44,659 nucleotides of DNA from Bacteroidales bacterium. GTDB lineage: Bacteria; Bacteroidota; Bacteroidia; Bacteroidales; UBA10428. The stretch lies in assembly GCA_016926205.1 (NCBI GenBank), contig JAFGPB010000075.1, positions 1 through 44,659 on the forward strand, given 5' to 3'. Both the position numbers and the translations under genes were made by a program. Each line of letters opens with the position of its first letter. Within the stretch, counting starts at the first letter, position 1. This document shows positions 44,442 through 44,659 of the stretch, one piece after another. Under the pieces are notes generated by a model. The model was not told where the DNA came from, ran no database searches, and was given only the letters and a program-made list of their open reading frames with translations.

Positions 44442-44659
44442 GCGGGCATTCAGGAAAGAACTACTCATTTTTACATGAATAATCATCAGCACACCGTTGA
44501 ATGCCCATTGTCTGAATAGTCTTCATATCTGCCGACCGTACCGTGCAATTAAATATATTACAGGCATATTTAAAACGTGATAAGGATTTCATTATATTTG
44601 CAGGACTAATTGTTTGCATAATATGCATTATACCTTATTATTTATAAGTGGCGGGGAAA
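44442..44659 (+). promoter_or_regulatory. right-edge intergenic with IR and promoter-like box
   Basis: No gene is visible. A perfect 9-bp inverted repeat, GGGCATTCA (44444-44452) and TGAATGCCC (44498-44506) with 45 bases between, begins 3 bases after the secDF stop. A TATATTTG -7-like box at 44593-44600 may serve a gene starting beyond the window. Confidence 0.35.

Noticed and set aside
1-44659. CRISPR array, tRNA, rRNA, prophage or toxin-antitoxin locus
   Set aside because: No spaced direct repeats, cloverleaf-like genes, phage structural genes or small paired toxin genes were seen on either strand.

Overview
The window looks like a piece of a Bacteroidota chromosome, probably a Bacteroidales/Marinilabiliales-type organism, although the exact lineage cannot be fixed by eye. 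The reasons are a type IX secretion/gliding gene set (type B C-terminal sorting domain, PorP/SprF, PorE-like protein), a fused SecDF, a type III glutamine synthetase, Bacteroidota-restricted families (DUF4783, DUF5686, DUF1573, the DUF1343/NamZ hydrolase) and promoter-like TAnnTTTG motifs instead of sigma-70 boxes. I see no rRNA, tRNA, CRISPR array, prophage or plasmid origin.

Layout. 1-5241: a minus-strand pair (LolC/E-type permease, CoA-type Nudix hydrolase), then plus-strand namZ converging on a minus-strand pair (DUF1573 protein, class I aminotransferase). 5242-8256: a long leader and valS. 8239-9337: a compact element carrying a REP-associated-type tyrosine transposase between perfect 17-bp inverted repeats; its left repeat is the last five codons and most of the stop codon of valS. 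9355-12252: minus-strand cofactor operon DUF4783-nadC-yihY-pdxH. A near-identical copy of the 17-bp repeat sits in the nadC/yihY overlap. 12382-27504: plus-strand rlmH, a very large NtrY-like sensor kinase, and a surface/secretion cluster (1381-aa type IX adhesin, PorP/SprF, a propeller-PKD protein, an unrecognised exported protein, and a propeller-Y_Y_Y-SpoIIE phosphatase). 27512-34860: rluB-type pseudouridine synthase (minus), glmM, a DUF5686 outer-membrane protein, era and der. 34888-40563: a small putative lipoprotein, then minus-strand PorE-like protein, glnN and a DUF3109 protein. 40774-44441: a Nudix hydrolase and secDF.

How the genes fit together. Much of the window is housekeeping (translation, cell wall, cofactors, GTPases, translocation). 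The accessory interest lies in envelope export. SecDF helps deliver cargo to the periplasm, type IX components (PorP/SprF, PorE-like) handle outer-membrane export and anchoring, and the large adhesin carries a type IX sorting domain. The adhesin, SprF and propeller-PKD genes are packed 0-6 bases apart, and the SpoIIE-type phosphatase may be their signalling partner.

The most unusual observations are the transposase-linked repeat family placed on gene termini (valS, nadC/yihY), four seven-A tracts in near-perfect helical phase upstream of a textbook glnN promoter, the sensor-propeller/SpoIIE phosphatase beside type IX genes, and two unrelated intergenic palindromes that share an identical 12+2+12 design. 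All assignments come from reading motifs and context; no database search was run.
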